Assembly (NCBI GenBank): GCA_964450755.1
Contig: CAYVDJ010000084.1
Span: forward strand, 1 to 13,059
Direction: 5' to 3'
Origin: JAADDG01 sp964450755
GTDB taxonomy: Bacteria; Campylobacterota; Campylobacteria; Campylobacterales; JAADDG01
Length of the DNA stretch: 13,059 nucleotides
Numbering within the stretch: the stretch's first letter is position 1; each line of letters begins with the position of its first letter. The position numbers and the translations under genes are program-made. The notes under the pieces were generated by a model. It saw nothing but the letters and a program-made list of their open reading frames with translations. It did not search any database and had not been told where the DNA came from. Of this stretch, positions 1 to 7,263 are shown in pieces.

Positions 1-296
1 ACCATTTCAACCACTTCCATTACCTTTTCGGTAGTTATTCTCTGTCCTTCGTGAAAACTTGTTTTGATACTCAGTTTTTCAAGAAGCTCATTTATCTTTT
101 TTCCGCCTCCGTGAACAATAACCGGTTTTATACCCACAAGATACATCAAAGCGATATCTTGGGCAAATTTCTCTTTTAGTACGGAGTTTGTCTGAGCAGC
201 TCCGCCATATTTTATAACAACTATTTGATTGTTAAACTCTTTTATAAATGGAAGGGCATCCAACAGAGTTTGAACTGTTTGAATTTTTTTCTGCAA
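1..296 (-). CDS. argB: Acetylglutamate kinase, N-terminal part (runs off left edge)
   Basis: Cytoplasmic enzyme that phosphorylates N-acetyl-L-glutamate with ATP, the second step of arginine synthesis. Only the first ~98 residues are in the window; the C-terminus lies beyond base 1. The reading frame shows the amino-acid-kinase signatures KYGGAAQ (nucleotide-binding Lys-Gly-Gly) and VHGGGKK, followed by a typical ArgB stretch, INELLEKL. No ATG is usable: the only in-frame start with a ribosome site is TTG at 294-296, preceded by AAGGAA and a 7-nt spacer, giving a protein beginning (M)QKKIQTVQ. It lies 24 nt downstream of lpxK on the same strand and is probably the last of three co-transcribed genes seen here. 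The family assignment is certain; the TTG start is likely but not proven. Confidence 0.95.
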   Translation of the reverse strand, partial: MQKKIQTVQTLLDALPFIKEFNNQIVVIKYGGAAQTNSVLKEKFAQDIALMYLVGIKPVIVHGGGKKINELLEKLSIKTSFHEGQRITTEKVMEVVEM

Positions 297-320
297 AATG
301 AAAGTTCCTTACTGAAGTTT

Positions 321-1259
321 TTATGGAATTTTACCAAAATCGGATATAAAAGTATCTATTTTTCGGATAATTTTATCATCAATCTCCAAATCAAGTTCCA
401 AAATCGAAAGATTCAACCCAAATCTCTCCATCTTCACCGCATCTTTTTGGGTGGTTAAAAGAGAATCGGCATTATACTCTTTTATAAGCTTCTCCAACTC
501 ATCCTTTTTAAATTCATAATGATCAGGATAATAGACCTTTCCTACCACAAAAGGCAAAAACTCATCAAGTCTTTTGGGTTTTGAGATAGCGGTAACAAGA
601 AGCATTCTTTTGGTTTTGTTTGTCAGACTCACAACCCTTTTAAAATCGACCCCCTCTTTTGCAACGATATCAGCATATCTCTCAAAACTTTCAGGCTCTC
701 TGTAAGGACCGCTTGGGATACAAAATGGATTTGAATACTCTTTTTGAGGTTTTAATAAAATATCATATTTTTTTATATCAGCTTTGCTGAAACCATCATC
801 CAAAAATATCACTTCACTCCCCAAAGAGATCGCCTTTTTGATCCCTTTTTTTCTGTCCTCACTTACTATAACGGTTGATTTTGAAAGAGATTTTGCAAAA
901 AGCATGGCTTCATCTCCACTTACATCGACATTTTCCAAGATCTCCCCGTTTTTTGAGATAACAACAGTGCCTTTTGATTTTCTTTTGTAACCTCTTAAAA
1001 TAATTGCAGAGTTTTTATATCTCTTTGCCAAGGAGATGCAAAAAGGGGTTTTACCGTTTCCTCCGACAGTCAGATTCCCTATACTGATAACAGGGATACC
1101 AAAACTCTCCTCTTTTGCTCTTTTTCGTTTGACGATAACCACCACGCAGTAAAGGGTGCTGAAAGGAAGCAGCAGATATGAGAGCAGTTTTTCAAAAAAA
1201 GACGGATTGAAAAGATATTTTTCAATCCGTAAAACAGTTTTTTGGGCTGTTAGATCCAA
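321..1259 (-). CDS. lpxK: Tetraacyldisaccharide 4'-kinase (lipid A)
   Basis: Membrane-associated kinase that phosphorylates the 4' position of the lipid A disaccharide precursor, the sixth step of the Raetz pathway. The 312-residue protein has the usual layout: an N-terminal hydrophobic segment (about residues 22-44) for inner-membrane attachment, the P-loop GNLTVGGNGKTP at 61-72, then RGYKRKSKG (89-97), GDEAML (115-120) and DDGF (154-157). The residue after DDGF is Ser, where many LpxK proteins have Gln. The start is a TTG at 1257-1259 that overlaps the end of the upstream DegT-family gene by 10 nt. No good Shine-Dalgarno sequence is visible, so translation is probably coupled to that gene. 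The N-terminal residues leading to YLFNP and the hydrophobic segment fit family members, supporting a start at or near this TTG. The family call is firm; the exact start is less so. Confidence 0.93.
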   Translation of the reverse strand: MDLTAQKTVLRIEKYLFNPSFFEKLLSYLLLPFSTLYCVVVIVKRKRAKEESFGIPVISIGNLTVGGNGKTPFCISLAKRYKNSAIILRGYKRKSKGTVVISKNGEILENVDVSGDEAMLFAKSLSKSTVIVSEDRKKGIKKAISLGSEVIFLDDGFSKADIKKYDILLKPQKEYSNPFCIPSGPYREPESFERYADIVAKEGVDFKRVVSLTNKTKRMLLVTAISKPKRLDEFLPFVVGKVYYPDHYEFKKDELEKLIKEYNADSLLTTQKDAVKMERFGLNLSILELDLEIDDKIIRKIDTFISDFGKIP

Positions 1260-2380
1260 CGATTCGCAATCTCGGCTATATTTTTACAGATATATTCTGC
1301 TTCCTGATCTGTCAGTGCGGAATATATCGGAAGTGATAAGATTTGCTGATAATTTGCAAGAGCATTCGGAAAATCAGACACTCTTAGGTTATATTTTTGT
1401 TTATAGTATGTCAAAAGATGCAGAGGAATAAAATGAAGTCCCGTATAGATACCTTTTTCTTTTAGTTCTCTTGCAAAACCGTCTCTGTTTTTATCTATTT
1501 TAATAATAAAAAGATCAAAATTGTGTTCTCTTACTTTTTGAGGAAGCTCAATGTGAGGCAGATTTTGCAACTTTTCATAATAGATTTCTGCTATCTCTTT
1601 TCTTCTTTTGATAAAATAGTCATTTTTTTGTAACTGCGCCGTACAGTAAGCTGCATTCAATTCACTTAGATCATATTTGCAACCGATATCTATAACATCA
1701 TAAACATAGCCTAAATTCCCGTATTTATCCCATTTTTCACTGACTATGGCATGATTTTTGAGAAGTCTTGCTCTTTTGTTAAGCTCTTCATCTTCCGTAA
1801 CCATTACTCCTCCGTAAGCCACGGCATTCATTCTTTGAGGATTAAAACTAAAAACAGTTATATCCGCACCCAAAGAACCTATTTTTTCACCTTTGTAGGT
1901 AGCACCGAATGCATAGGAAGCATCTTCTATTACTTTTACTTTATACTTTTTGGCAAGTTCATAAATAGCATCCAAATCAGCCGCCTGTCCTGCAACATGA
2001 GAGAGGAAAACACCTTTTAGTTTTTTGTGTTTGTGTTTTATAAGCGCTTCTTCCAATTTTTTTGGATCAATATTAAAATCATTTTTATCAATATCAACAA
2101 AAATCGGCTCTGCATCAAAATGCCTGATTACTTCTGCAATTGAGGGAAACGCATTGACAGAACAGATAAGTTTATCACCCCTTTTTAAATCCAATGCGCA
2201 CATGGCAAGATGTTTGGCAGCCGTACCGTTACTTGTGGATATGGCATATTCACACCCTATATATTTTCTAAAATTTTTTTCTAACAATTTTACTTTGTTT
2301 TTACCTTTCAATTCCAAAACTTCATTGATAAGCGACTTTTCCGTCTCATCGATATCCGGTTTAAAAAACGGAATTTCCAT
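1250..2380 (-). CDS. DegT/DnrJ/EryC1/StrS-family aminotransferase homologue with Arg at the PLP-lysine position
   Basis: Fold-type I PLP-family protein of the sugar-aminotransferase (DegT/PseC/ArnB) type, 376 residues, near the usual length. Family marks are the N-terminal IPFFKPDI, SNGTAA (50-55, phosphate/PLP binding), VDIDKNDFNID (95-105), SHVAGQAAD (127-135), EDASYAFGA (152-160), and the region around FSFNPQRMNAVAYGG (177-191). In canonical members the last block carries the Schiff-base lysine (as in SFHPxK); here residue 183 is Arg (codon AGA, 1832-1834). Known family members without that lysine include the ColD dehydratase, which uses His. So this could be a modified sugar enzyme or a non-catalytic homologue. 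A clear AAGGAG lies 8 nt before the ATG. It heads the operon with lpxK and argB, which hints at an envelope-glycan role. The family is certain; reaction and substrate are unknown. Confidence 0.85.
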   Translation of the reverse strand: MEIPFFKPDIDETEKSLINEVLELKGKNKVKLLEKNFRKYIGCEYAISTSNGTAAKHLAMCALDLKRGDKLICSVNAFPSIAEVIRHFDAEPIFVDIDKNDFNIDPKKLEEALIKHKHKKLKGVFLSHVAGQAADLDAIYELAKKYKVKVIEDASYAFGATYKGEKIGSLGADITVFSFNPQRMNAVAYGGVMVTEDEELNKRARLLKNHAIVSEKWDKYGNLGYVYDVIDIGCKYDLSELNAAYCTAQLQKNDYFIKRRKEIAEIYYEKLQNLPHIELPQKVREHNFDLFIIKIDKNRDGFARELKEKGIYTGLHFIPLHLLTYYKQKYNLRVSDFPNALANYQQILSLPIYSALTDQEAEYICKNIAEIANRWI

Positions 2381-2433
2381 AATATTTTCTCCTTTTCAAC
2401 ATCCCTTGTTTATTTATGAGGACAAACCTCACC

Positions 2434-2449
2434 TTATTCTTAAGAATAA
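2434..2449. promoter_or_regulatory. Perfect 16-bp palindrome at the DegT-gene promoter (candidate operator)
   Basis: TTATTCTTAAGAATAA reads identically on both strands. It lies 54 nt upstream of the DegT-family start codon and abuts the candidate -10 box on the minus strand, so it would cover the predicted transcription start. That placement suits a repressor site. A small stem-loop (TGAGG-ACAAA-CCTCA, 2417-2431) lies just downstream in the leader. The region is very AT-rich, so chance palindromes are possible; no regulator is identified. Confidence 0.4.
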
Positions 2450-2454
2450 TTATA
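2449..2454 (-). promoter_or_regulatory. Candidate -10 box for the DegT-lpxK-argB operon
   Basis: TATAAT on the minus strand matches the sigma-70 -10 consensus exactly. It predicts a transcript starting near 2442 with a leader of about 60 nt ahead of the DegT-family ATG. No good -35 box is seen; Campylobacterota promoters often lack one. Inferred from sequence only. Confidence 0.45.
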
Positions 2455-2612
2455 TTGGATAAAGTCTTAATAACTTCTTTTAATTTTAATGTTATTTTTT
2501 AAGAAATCTTATTTAAAGTAAACATTATTTTAATGCTTGTCTATTATCGTAAATAAATATTATACTTTAGATTTTATATTACATTAATAGTCTATTTACA
2601 GATATTACGAAA

Positions 2613-3257
2613 TTACCCGGCTTTAAATACCTCTTTGCTTTTACAGTAGGCTTTTAAAAAACACTCATCACATTTTGGATTTTTCGCAGTACAGATATAT
2701 CTGCCAAAAAGCACCATACCCTGATGAATAATATGAAGATCATTTTTGAAAACTTTTACCAAATCCTCTTCGGTTTTTTGAGGAGTTTTGGCAAAACTGA
2801 GTCCGAGCCTGTGGGCTACTCTGAAAACATGGGTATCAACCGCCATCAAATTTGCCTCTTTATATTCTATCATCACAACATTGGCGGTTTTTTGACCGAC
2901 ACCGGGCAGTTTTACAAGCTCTTTTGCATCAAGAGGAATTTTTCCGTTATACTCCTCTTTGACCATTTTTGCCATTTTTAAGAGATTTTTGGCTTTGTTG
3001 TTAAAAAAAGAGCAGGATTTTATCAGCTCTTTTATATCATCCAAATCAGCCATTGCCAATTTGTCAACCGAGGGATACTTCTCAAAAAAAGAGGGTGTTA
3101 TGAGATTTACCCTCTTATCGGTACACTGGGCAGAAAGCATGACAGCTACCAAAAGTTCATAAACAGTTGTATATCTAAGTTCCGTTTTTGCATCTTTGTA
3201 ATGTTCTATAAAGAGTTTTTTTATCTCCTCTGCCTCTTTTTTGGTAGCTTTTTTCAT
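2613..3257 (-). CDS. nth: Endonuclease III, bifunctional base-excision-repair DNA glycosylase/AP lyase
   Basis: Removes oxidised pyrimidines from DNA and cleaves the abasic site. The 214-residue protein has the standard length and layout: LSAQCTD (41-47), the helix-hairpin-helix LPGVGQKTANVV (117-128) carrying catalytic Lys123, catalytic Asp141 in VDTHVFR, and a C-terminal 4Fe-4S loop with Cys189, 196, 199 and 205 (spacing C-x6-C-x2-C-x5-C). All catalytic and cluster residues are present, so the enzyme should be active. Its ATG overlaps the stop of the M14 carboxypeptidase gene (ATGA, 3254-3257), making it the last cistron of a four-gene operon led by two ATP-grasp genes. Whether it belongs functionally to that system or is a housekeeping gene carried along is open. 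Confidence 0.96.
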   Translation of the reverse strand: MKKATKKEAEEIKKLFIEHYKDAKTELRYTTVYELLVAVMLSAQCTDKRVNLITPSFFEKYPSVDKLAMADLDDIKELIKSCSFFNNKAKNLLKMAKMVKEEYNGKIPLDAKELVKLPGVGQKTANVVMIEYKEANLMAVDTHVFRVAHRLGLSFAKTPQKTEEDLVKVFKNDLHIIHQGMVLFGRYICTAKNPKCDECFLKAYCKSKEVFKAG

Positions 3258-5842
3258 TTTTCATCCATTTTATAAGCCAATATTTCCGGTTCACTGTAAT
3301 TTGGAACATCATCATAGACAAAAACGGCATAATATTTTCCTACATCCGGTGTTCCGAAATTATCATAAGTATAGTTATCCTTTCCTGCATACAGTTTTAC
3401 ACCGTCAAAAGGAGTTTTGGGCGGATGAAATCTGTTTCTTACCACATAAGCGCCTACAAAGTCTTTATCATCAGGATTTTCCCATGTAAGTTTGATCATC
3501 CCCTGATCCATAAATGCTTTTAGTTTTTTCGCTTTTGGGAGAGGATATTTTCTTTTTGGAATATACTCTATAACAAGAGTCGCCGCTTTTTCATGATCTT
3601 TGGGATACCAGTTCACCGTTTGATTGGGCGATGTCTCAAGGCTTGTGGCTTTTACGATCAAAGAGACATTTTCATCTTTTTTATGCAGTTTTTCAAGTTC
3701 CAGTTGGGAATAGCTGTCAAAGATAAAATAGTGTTCTTTGTTTGCTATCAGATCATTTCTGCCTATATCATATCCGACATACTCTATACTTTCCCTCTCT
3801 TTTATATATTTATAAGATGAGTCTATGATATCTATAAATTCTATATTAAATCTTACATCTTTTTTTGTTGAGAGTTTCGTTTTGTTTTGCAGTTTTATGT
3901 AGGCGTTTGTTATAACGGTTCTGTCGGGATCAGGAAGAGATCTCAGATCAAACTCCATATAGCCGTATATTTTATTGCCCTCTTTGTCAAAACCGGATAT
4001 CAGAGTATTATAAATGACTTCATCGAAATAGATGGAGTTTAATTTAACAGGTTTTAACTCCACCTTTGTAGGAGGAATGGTATATTTTATATCAAGATTG
4101 GGACGGTAATGGATACCTCCACCGAATTTTCCGTATCCGATATCAAACTGCATCATTTGGGAATCTCTGCCAAGAGGAAGTTTTTTGGGTCCTTCTATTT
4201 TGAAGATAACCTTTTGTTTCTCGATATGATCTGCCAAAATCTTTCTCTCAAAAGCGTTAAGATGCCAATGACTCCAAATGCCTTGAGTCAGTTTTTCAGA
4301 TTTGATTGTATCACCGAGAGTTTCAATATGTTTGGCGGCATGAACCTCATCAAAATCGGTAATATCTCCCAAACTATCCTCATCGATAAACGATATTGCC
4401 CACTCTCCGTACTTCTCTATTTTCACCCCTACTCTGTTCATCGGATACAAAGACAATCTTGCATATTTGATTATCGCATTTTTCGGAATCGAATCAAGAG
4501 AAAACTCCATCACACCGTAACATATTCCTTTTGATTCATTCACACCGATAAAAAGAGAATTTTTACCAAAATGAGATCTGTTCTGCTCTTTTGTATTTTC
4601 TCCCACATATCCCACTTTTTTAGACAATGGAAAAATTGTTTTTGCAAATTCATCACGATCAAGCATCGTTTTGACTCTTAGTTTGGGAGCAAAAATAGAC
4701 TTGATATTATTGATACGATCATAAACTCTGATATAGTAGTAGTACTCCGTCCCCGATTCCAAATCCATATCGGTATATTTCGTATCTTTGGTAACGGCTA
4801 TGAGGCTGTCTTCTTTGCAGGAGTGTTTGTTTCGTATGTTTCTGTATATCTCAAAATAGACATCTTTTGTATTCTCATAATCCCAGACAAGTTTTACACA
4901 GTTTGAAGTTATCTCCTCAACTGTAAAATTTTCAACCATCTTGGGTGCTATATTTGAGTGATTTTTGGCTTCATTGAGAGCATATATGAGTGCGGGAATA
5001 TGTTCATGGACATTTTCACTCATATTCTGCATATAATCTGGTATATTTCTTGTTCCCACCTCCACAACAGTTGCGGCTATTCCTTTTGAGTAGTAGTACT
5101 CTCTTCCACTTCCGCTGATGAGTTTGGTAGGCGGTTTTCCTCTGTGGATTCCGTATTCCCTTCCGGTTACTTTTTTGATCTCATAGTTCATATTGGCACA
5201 TATCATATTGATATCGGTTCCTTCCAACTCCGCTTCATGTCTGAATTTGTGAGCTGGAAAAAATACATTTCCCTGAGAATGATAATCAAGAGCCATTGTG
5301 ATATTGTCATGAGAATCAACAAACTCTTTTATCGCTTTGGTTTCGGGTTCACTAAACGGATATGGACCTCCGTAAACATTTGAACTCGTATCTTTTGATT
5401 TTGTAAAACCCACACTGAAATTCCTGTTTAGATCAACTCCGAAAGTTCCGTCTTTGTTGTCTCTTCTGTTTTTTCGCCAAAAAGCAAAATGATTCCTTGA
5501 ATACTCAAATCCGTCGGGATTCAAACAGGGAACCATATAAAGAGTATTTCTTATAAGTGCCGAAGAGAGAGTAGGATCTTTGTCATAATTGTTTATAACA
5601 TACTTTATAAACTCTATCGCAAGTTCATGCCCTATCCACTCTCTTGCATGAATCGTTCCCGTATATAAAAGGGCAGGTTTCAAATCGGCATATTCGACAT
5701 CCAAAGAGACGGTGGCGAGTATGATATCCCGCCCCTCCCATGTTTTACCTATACTTTGAATTTTTATCAAATTGGGATGAGTTTTTACACACTCTTTTAA
5801 AAAATCAATACTATCTTGATACGATTTATACTGGTTTTTCAT
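3254..5842 (-). CDS. Multidomain M14 metallocarboxypeptidase (Fn3 and DNRLRE-like modules, no signal peptide)
   Basis: Zinc carboxypeptidase that should remove C-terminal residues. The 862-residue protein has an M14 domain (about 5-295), a fibronectin III-like domain (~300-392), two DNRLRE-like beta modules (~402-590 and ~595-763, each with the Y-G-x-M-E-F pattern and a closing L-x-I-x-Y strand) and a C-terminal Fn3-like domain (~768-857). Catalytic residues are complete: zinc ligands His65/Glu68 (HAREW) and His188 (DYHSQG), Arg123, Asn139-Arg140 (DLNRNF) and general base Glu261 (VVEVG). By hand alignment, the position of bovine CPA Ile255 is Arg247, predicting preference for acidic C-termini, and that of Tyr248 is Lys240. 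Neither the chosen start nor an upstream TTG at 5878 gives a signal peptide. I chose ATG 5840-5842 because it overlaps the upstream stop (ATGA) and has AGGAG 4 nt away. Substrate inferred only. Confidence 0.9.
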   Translation of the reverse strand: MKNQYKSYQDSIDFLKECVKTHPNLIKIQSIGKTWEGRDIILATVSLDVEYADLKPALLYTGTIHAREWIGHELAIEFIKYVINNYDKDPTLSSALIRNTLYMVPCLNPDGFEYSRNHFAFWRKNRRDNKDGTFGVDLNRNFSVGFTKSKDTSSNVYGGPYPFSEPETKAIKEFVDSHDNITMALDYHSQGNVFFPAHKFRHEAELEGTDINMICANMNYEIKKVTGREYGIHRGKPPTKLISGSGREYYYSKGIAATVVEVGTRNIPDYMQNMSENVHEHIPALIYALNEAKNHSNIAPKMVENFTVEEITSNCVKLVWDYENTKDVYFEIYRNIRNKHSCKEDSLIAVTKDTKYTDMDLESGTEYYYYIRVYDRINNIKSIFAPKLRVKTMLDRDEFAKTIFPLSKKVGYVGENTKEQNRSHFGKNSLFIGVNESKGICYGVMEFSLDSIPKNAIIKYARLSLYPMNRVGVKIEKYGEWAISFIDEDSLGDITDFDEVHAAKHIETLGDTIKSEKLTQGIWSHWHLNAFERKILADHIEKQKVIFKIEGPKKLPLGRDSQMMQFDIGYGKFGGGIHYRPNLDIKYTIPPTKVELKPVKLNSIYFDEVIYNTLISGFDKEGNKIYGYMEFDLRSLPDPDRTVITNAYIKLQNKTKLSTKKDVRFNIEFIDIIDSSYKYIKERESIEYVGYDIGRNDLIANKEHYFIFDSYSQLELEKLHKKDENVSLIVKATSLETSPNQTVNWYPKDHEKAATLVIEYIPKRKYPLPKAKKLKAFMDQGMIKLTWENPDDKDFVGAYVVRNRFHPPKTPFDGVKLYAGKDNYTYDNFGTPDVGKYYAVFVYDDVPNYSEPEILAYKMDEK

Positions 5843-7263
5843 ATATCTCCTAAATGAATCTGCTTGAACTTGTGCCAAGCTTTGGAAATTTTCTTTAAAG
5901 TTTTATCCTTTATACCTTTAAATTCCAATAAAAGTTCGGGTTCTTTTTCCAATATGGCTATAAGTTTCTCCTTTCCAAAATGTTGCATTAAATTATTTGC
6001 TTTTTTTCTCCCTATACCTTTTACTTCATTGATAAACATCTCCATCAATGACTGCTCACTTATCTTTGACGCTATATTGTCACTTGCCTCATCATCACCT
6101 TTTTCAACAGGAGTTTCAGTTGCTCTTTTTTGATTTTGGAGTCTGTATCTGTCCTGATAGTTCCAAATCTCGCTTGGCCACTCTTCTTTGTCCGTCTCTT
6201 TGGTCAAAAGCATCGGAAACTTCTCATCAAGCTCTCTCACTTTCAACTCTCTTCCTGCCACTGCTATCTCTTTATCGGTATAAAATTCACCGTCTCCGCT
6301 TGGAACATATCTTCCAAACGAAATATAACGCATCGTTCTTAAAAGAGAACTGTCAATCTTCCCAAGTTCCTCCCAGTTATACATAGGGAAATAGGGTTTT
6401 TTAAATCTGCCGTTACCAAACTTCCACATTATATAAGAACCTATCCAGTCTCTGATATAAGGAAATGCGGCAAAAGCGGTAGCACACTCCAAAAGCCTGT
6501 ACTCTCCGTCTTTTCCAACCGCAATATCAGCGGCAAAATATTCGGCGTTTGCAGCTTTTGAAGCTTTTACGGCAACTTCCAAAAGTTCAACGGGAACATT
6601 ATGATAATCCATACTTCCGCCTTGACTCGTATTTGTCAGCCACTCTCCCTCCGGTGCTCTTCTGAAAAATGCGCAGACAGGTTTATGCCCTATCAACATC
6701 ACCCTTACATCAGCTTCCATAGGCACAAAATCCTGAGTATAAACAGGATGATACTTTTTCTTTCTCAAAAGCTCTTTTGCCTCTTCATAAGAGTCGGCTT
6801 TGTGAACAAAATAGCCGCCATAATTGGAAGGACCGTAGGATCTTTTGATAATTCTGGGATATGAAGCATTTTTTAAAAATTCATCAGCTTTTTTATGATC
6901 ATAAAAAATATTGGTTTTTGGGATAGGAATATCATATTTCCAGCAAAATCTTGTAACATTCTCTTTTGATTTATTTGAAAACTGGGCATCCAAAGAGGGT
7001 ACAAAACGGACATTCGGAAGCGCTCTTGCTATCTCTCTGAAAGTCTCATAGGCGGTTGCGGGAATATTTCCTATCAATACATCAATCTTTTTTCTTTTAA
7101 CCTCTTTTATAAACCTCTCTTTATCATTTTTCCAATGATACACTACTGTTTCTATTTTATTCGGCCATCCTCTGAAATTTGATTTGTCAAAAAATCTCAT
7201 AACATAATCAAGATATAAAAGCCCCAATCTTGGCAGTTTTTGTTTTTTCTTTTTAGTTTTCAT
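5839..7263 (-). CDS. ATP-grasp (RimK-like) protein fused to C-terminal tandem helix-hairpin-helix domain
   Basis: The 474-residue protein has three parts: an N-terminal pre-ATP-grasp region (about 10-95), an ATP-grasp core (~95-275), and, after a linker (~276-405), a tandem HhH module (~408-465) with KGIGRKKA (415-422) and FKGIKDKTLKKI (448-459), resembling the N-terminal HhH of RecD2. ATP-grasp ligases join a carboxylate to an amine using ATP. Visible core features are Lys140 (IIKRS), a glycine-rich loop ending YGG (148-150), RRAPEGEWLTNTSQGGS (201-217, as in RimK) and Asp246. The terminal metal motif reads LLECA (257-261), not the usual LEVN, so the second Mg-binding residue is Ala261. It is clearly paralogous to the upstream gene and may be a partner or regulatory subunit, or use altered chemistry. 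It overlaps that gene by 11 nt and the M14 gene by 4 nt. AAGGA lies 5-6 nt before the ATG. The substrate is unknown. Confidence 0.85.
   Translation of the reverse strand: MKTKKKKQKLPRLGLLYLDYVMRFFDKSNFRGWPNKIETVVYHWKNDKERFIKEVKRKKIDVLIGNIPATAYETFREIARALPNVRFVPSLDAQFSNKSKENVTRFCWKYDIPIPKTNIFYDHKKADEFLKNASYPRIIKRSYGPSNYGGYFVHKADSYEEAKELLRKKKYHPVYTQDFVPMEADVRVMLIGHKPVCAFFRRAPEGEWLTNTSQGGSMDYHNVPVELLEVAVKASKAANAEYFAADIAVGKDGEYRLLECATAFAAFPYIRDWIGSYIMWKFGNGRFKKPYFPMYNWEELGKIDSSLLRTMRYISFGRYVPSGDGEFYTDKEIAVAGRELKVRELDEKFPMLLTKETDKEEWPSEIWNYQDRYRLQNQKRATETPVEKGDDEASDNIASKISEQSLMEMFINEVKGIGRKKANNLMQHFGKEKLIAILEKEPELLLEFKGIKDKTLKKISKAWHKFKQIHLGDI
5847..5851 (-). promoter_or_regulatory. Ribosome binding site fixing the M14 carboxypeptidase start
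   Basis: AGGAG on the minus strand, inside the last codons of the upstream ATP-grasp gene and 4 nt before ATG 5840-5842. It favours this ATG over a TTG 36 nt upstream that lacks a comparable site, and makes the two genes translationally coupled. Confidence 0.7.

Larger units (their letters stand above)
2381..2612. other. AT-rich intergenic region between nth end and DegT-gene start
   Basis: A 232-nt region with no open frame of note. It holds the promoter and palindrome for the DegT-family operon at its left end. The right part, downstream of nth, is almost pure A/T, with a short inverted repeat TAAGA-AA-TCTTA (2500-2511). No G/C-stemmed hairpin with a U-tract was found, so the end of the nth operon has no obvious intrinsic terminator. 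Confidence 0.6.

Noticed and set aside
5843..5878. Longer M14 carboxypeptidase starting at TTG 5876-5878
   Set aside because: It overlaps the ATP-grasp gene by 40 nt, has no good ribosome site and adds nothing resembling the M14 N-terminus or a signal peptide. The ATG at 5842 has AGGAG and an ATGA overlap.
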